Positions 63,935 to 64,000 of a stretch of DNA of 64,000 bases are shown here, one piece after another. Numbering within the stretch: position 1 is the first letter of the stretch; each line of letters begins with the position of its first letter. Source of the stretch: Pseudoalteromonas umbrosa (GTDB lineage Bacteria; Pseudomonadota; Gammaproteobacteria; Enterobacterales; Alteromonadaceae); assembly GCF_030125375.1 (NCBI RefSeq), contig NZ_JASJUU010000001.1, forward strand, positions 620,001 through 684,000, given 5' to 3'. The translations under genes and the position numbers were made by a program. The notes under the pieces are model-generated. The model saw nothing but the letters and a program-made list of their open reading frames with translations. It was not told where the DNA came from and searched no databases.

Positions 63935-64000
63935 ATGTCAAATTCAAAACCGCAGCAGTCAATCCAAGACTGGCAACGACAACAATTACATGCAGCTCAG
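63935..64000 (+). CDS. Start of an unidentified gene, cut by the right window edge
   Basis: An ATG-started frame remains open for 22 codons to the window end (MSNSKPQQSIQDWQRQQLHA...), with TAGG seven bases before the ATG. The start is hydrophilic and Gln-rich. Too little is present to identify it. It lies divergent from the chemosensory operon. Confidence 0.35.
   Translation, partial: MSNSKPQQSIQDWQRQQLHAAQ

Overview
The window reads as chromosomal DNA of a marine gammaproteobacterium of the Alteromonadales, most likely Pseudoalteromonas or a close relative. This is inferred from the AT-rich base composition, the order dapB-carA-carB-greA, the fnr-uspE pair beside a cbb3 oxidase locus, a FabY-type fatty-acid initiation enzyme, lolCDE and a large chemosensory operon. 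No rRNA, tRNA, CRISPR array or insertion sequence was seen.

Left part (1-11.6 kb): a chemoreceptor cut by the window edge, then an accessory minus-strand operon of five tightly coupled genes (10491 down to 1416). They encode a giant Ser/Thr kinase/degenerate cyclase/ATPase/TPR protein, a 504-residue protein ending in a Ser-Cys-Ser tail, a YcaO cyclodehydratase fused to a leader-binding/ThiF-like scaffold, a reductase resembling the thiazolinyl imide reductases of siderophore pathways, and a GNAT acetyltransferase. This looks like a thiazole/oxazole-modified peptide (TOMM, RiPP) pathway of the kinase/cyclase type, with an unusual added reductase. It is the strongest candidate for a poorly described system. 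A 172-residue charged coiled-coil protein of unknown role follows.

Middle left (11.8-24.7 kb): a Tsx-like outer-membrane channel and an NhaC-family transporter sit behind a MetJ-like operator and a structured leader, suggesting uptake of methionine or a methionine-derived nucleoside. Core metabolism follows (dapB, carA, carB, greA). Next is a sigma-54 activator gene preceded by a palindrome, which recurs upstream of a predicted sigma-54 promoter for ccoG, so the pair looks like a self-contained regulatory circuit. A small zinc-ribbon membrane protein and uspE come next.

Middle (24.8-33.6 kb): fnr, a TauE/SafE-like membrane protein and the cbb3 oxidase set ccoNOQP-ccoHIS, all on the minus strand, with FNR-like sites upstream of ccoN and uspE. 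A small lipoprotein is divergent from ccoN.

Middle right (33.6-49.9 kb): a three-gene unit of lipoprotein, beta-barrel and lipoprotein of no recognised function, in which the two lipoproteins share a Cys-rich and Asp/Asn-rich calcium-loop-like motif. Then come a Gre-like factor, small unknowns, a methyltransferase, a GlxA-type regulator, fabY, the glutathione-dependent formaldehyde detoxification pair with a LysR regulator, and a SulP transporter.

Right part (50.0-64 kb): lolCDE (lipoprotein export), then a ten-gene minus-strand chemosensory operon (receptor, CheY-like, STAS, CheA, receptor, two CheW, CheR, CheB, EAL protein) that ends in a c-di-GMP phosphodiesterase-like output. The start of one more plus-strand gene is cut by the right edge.
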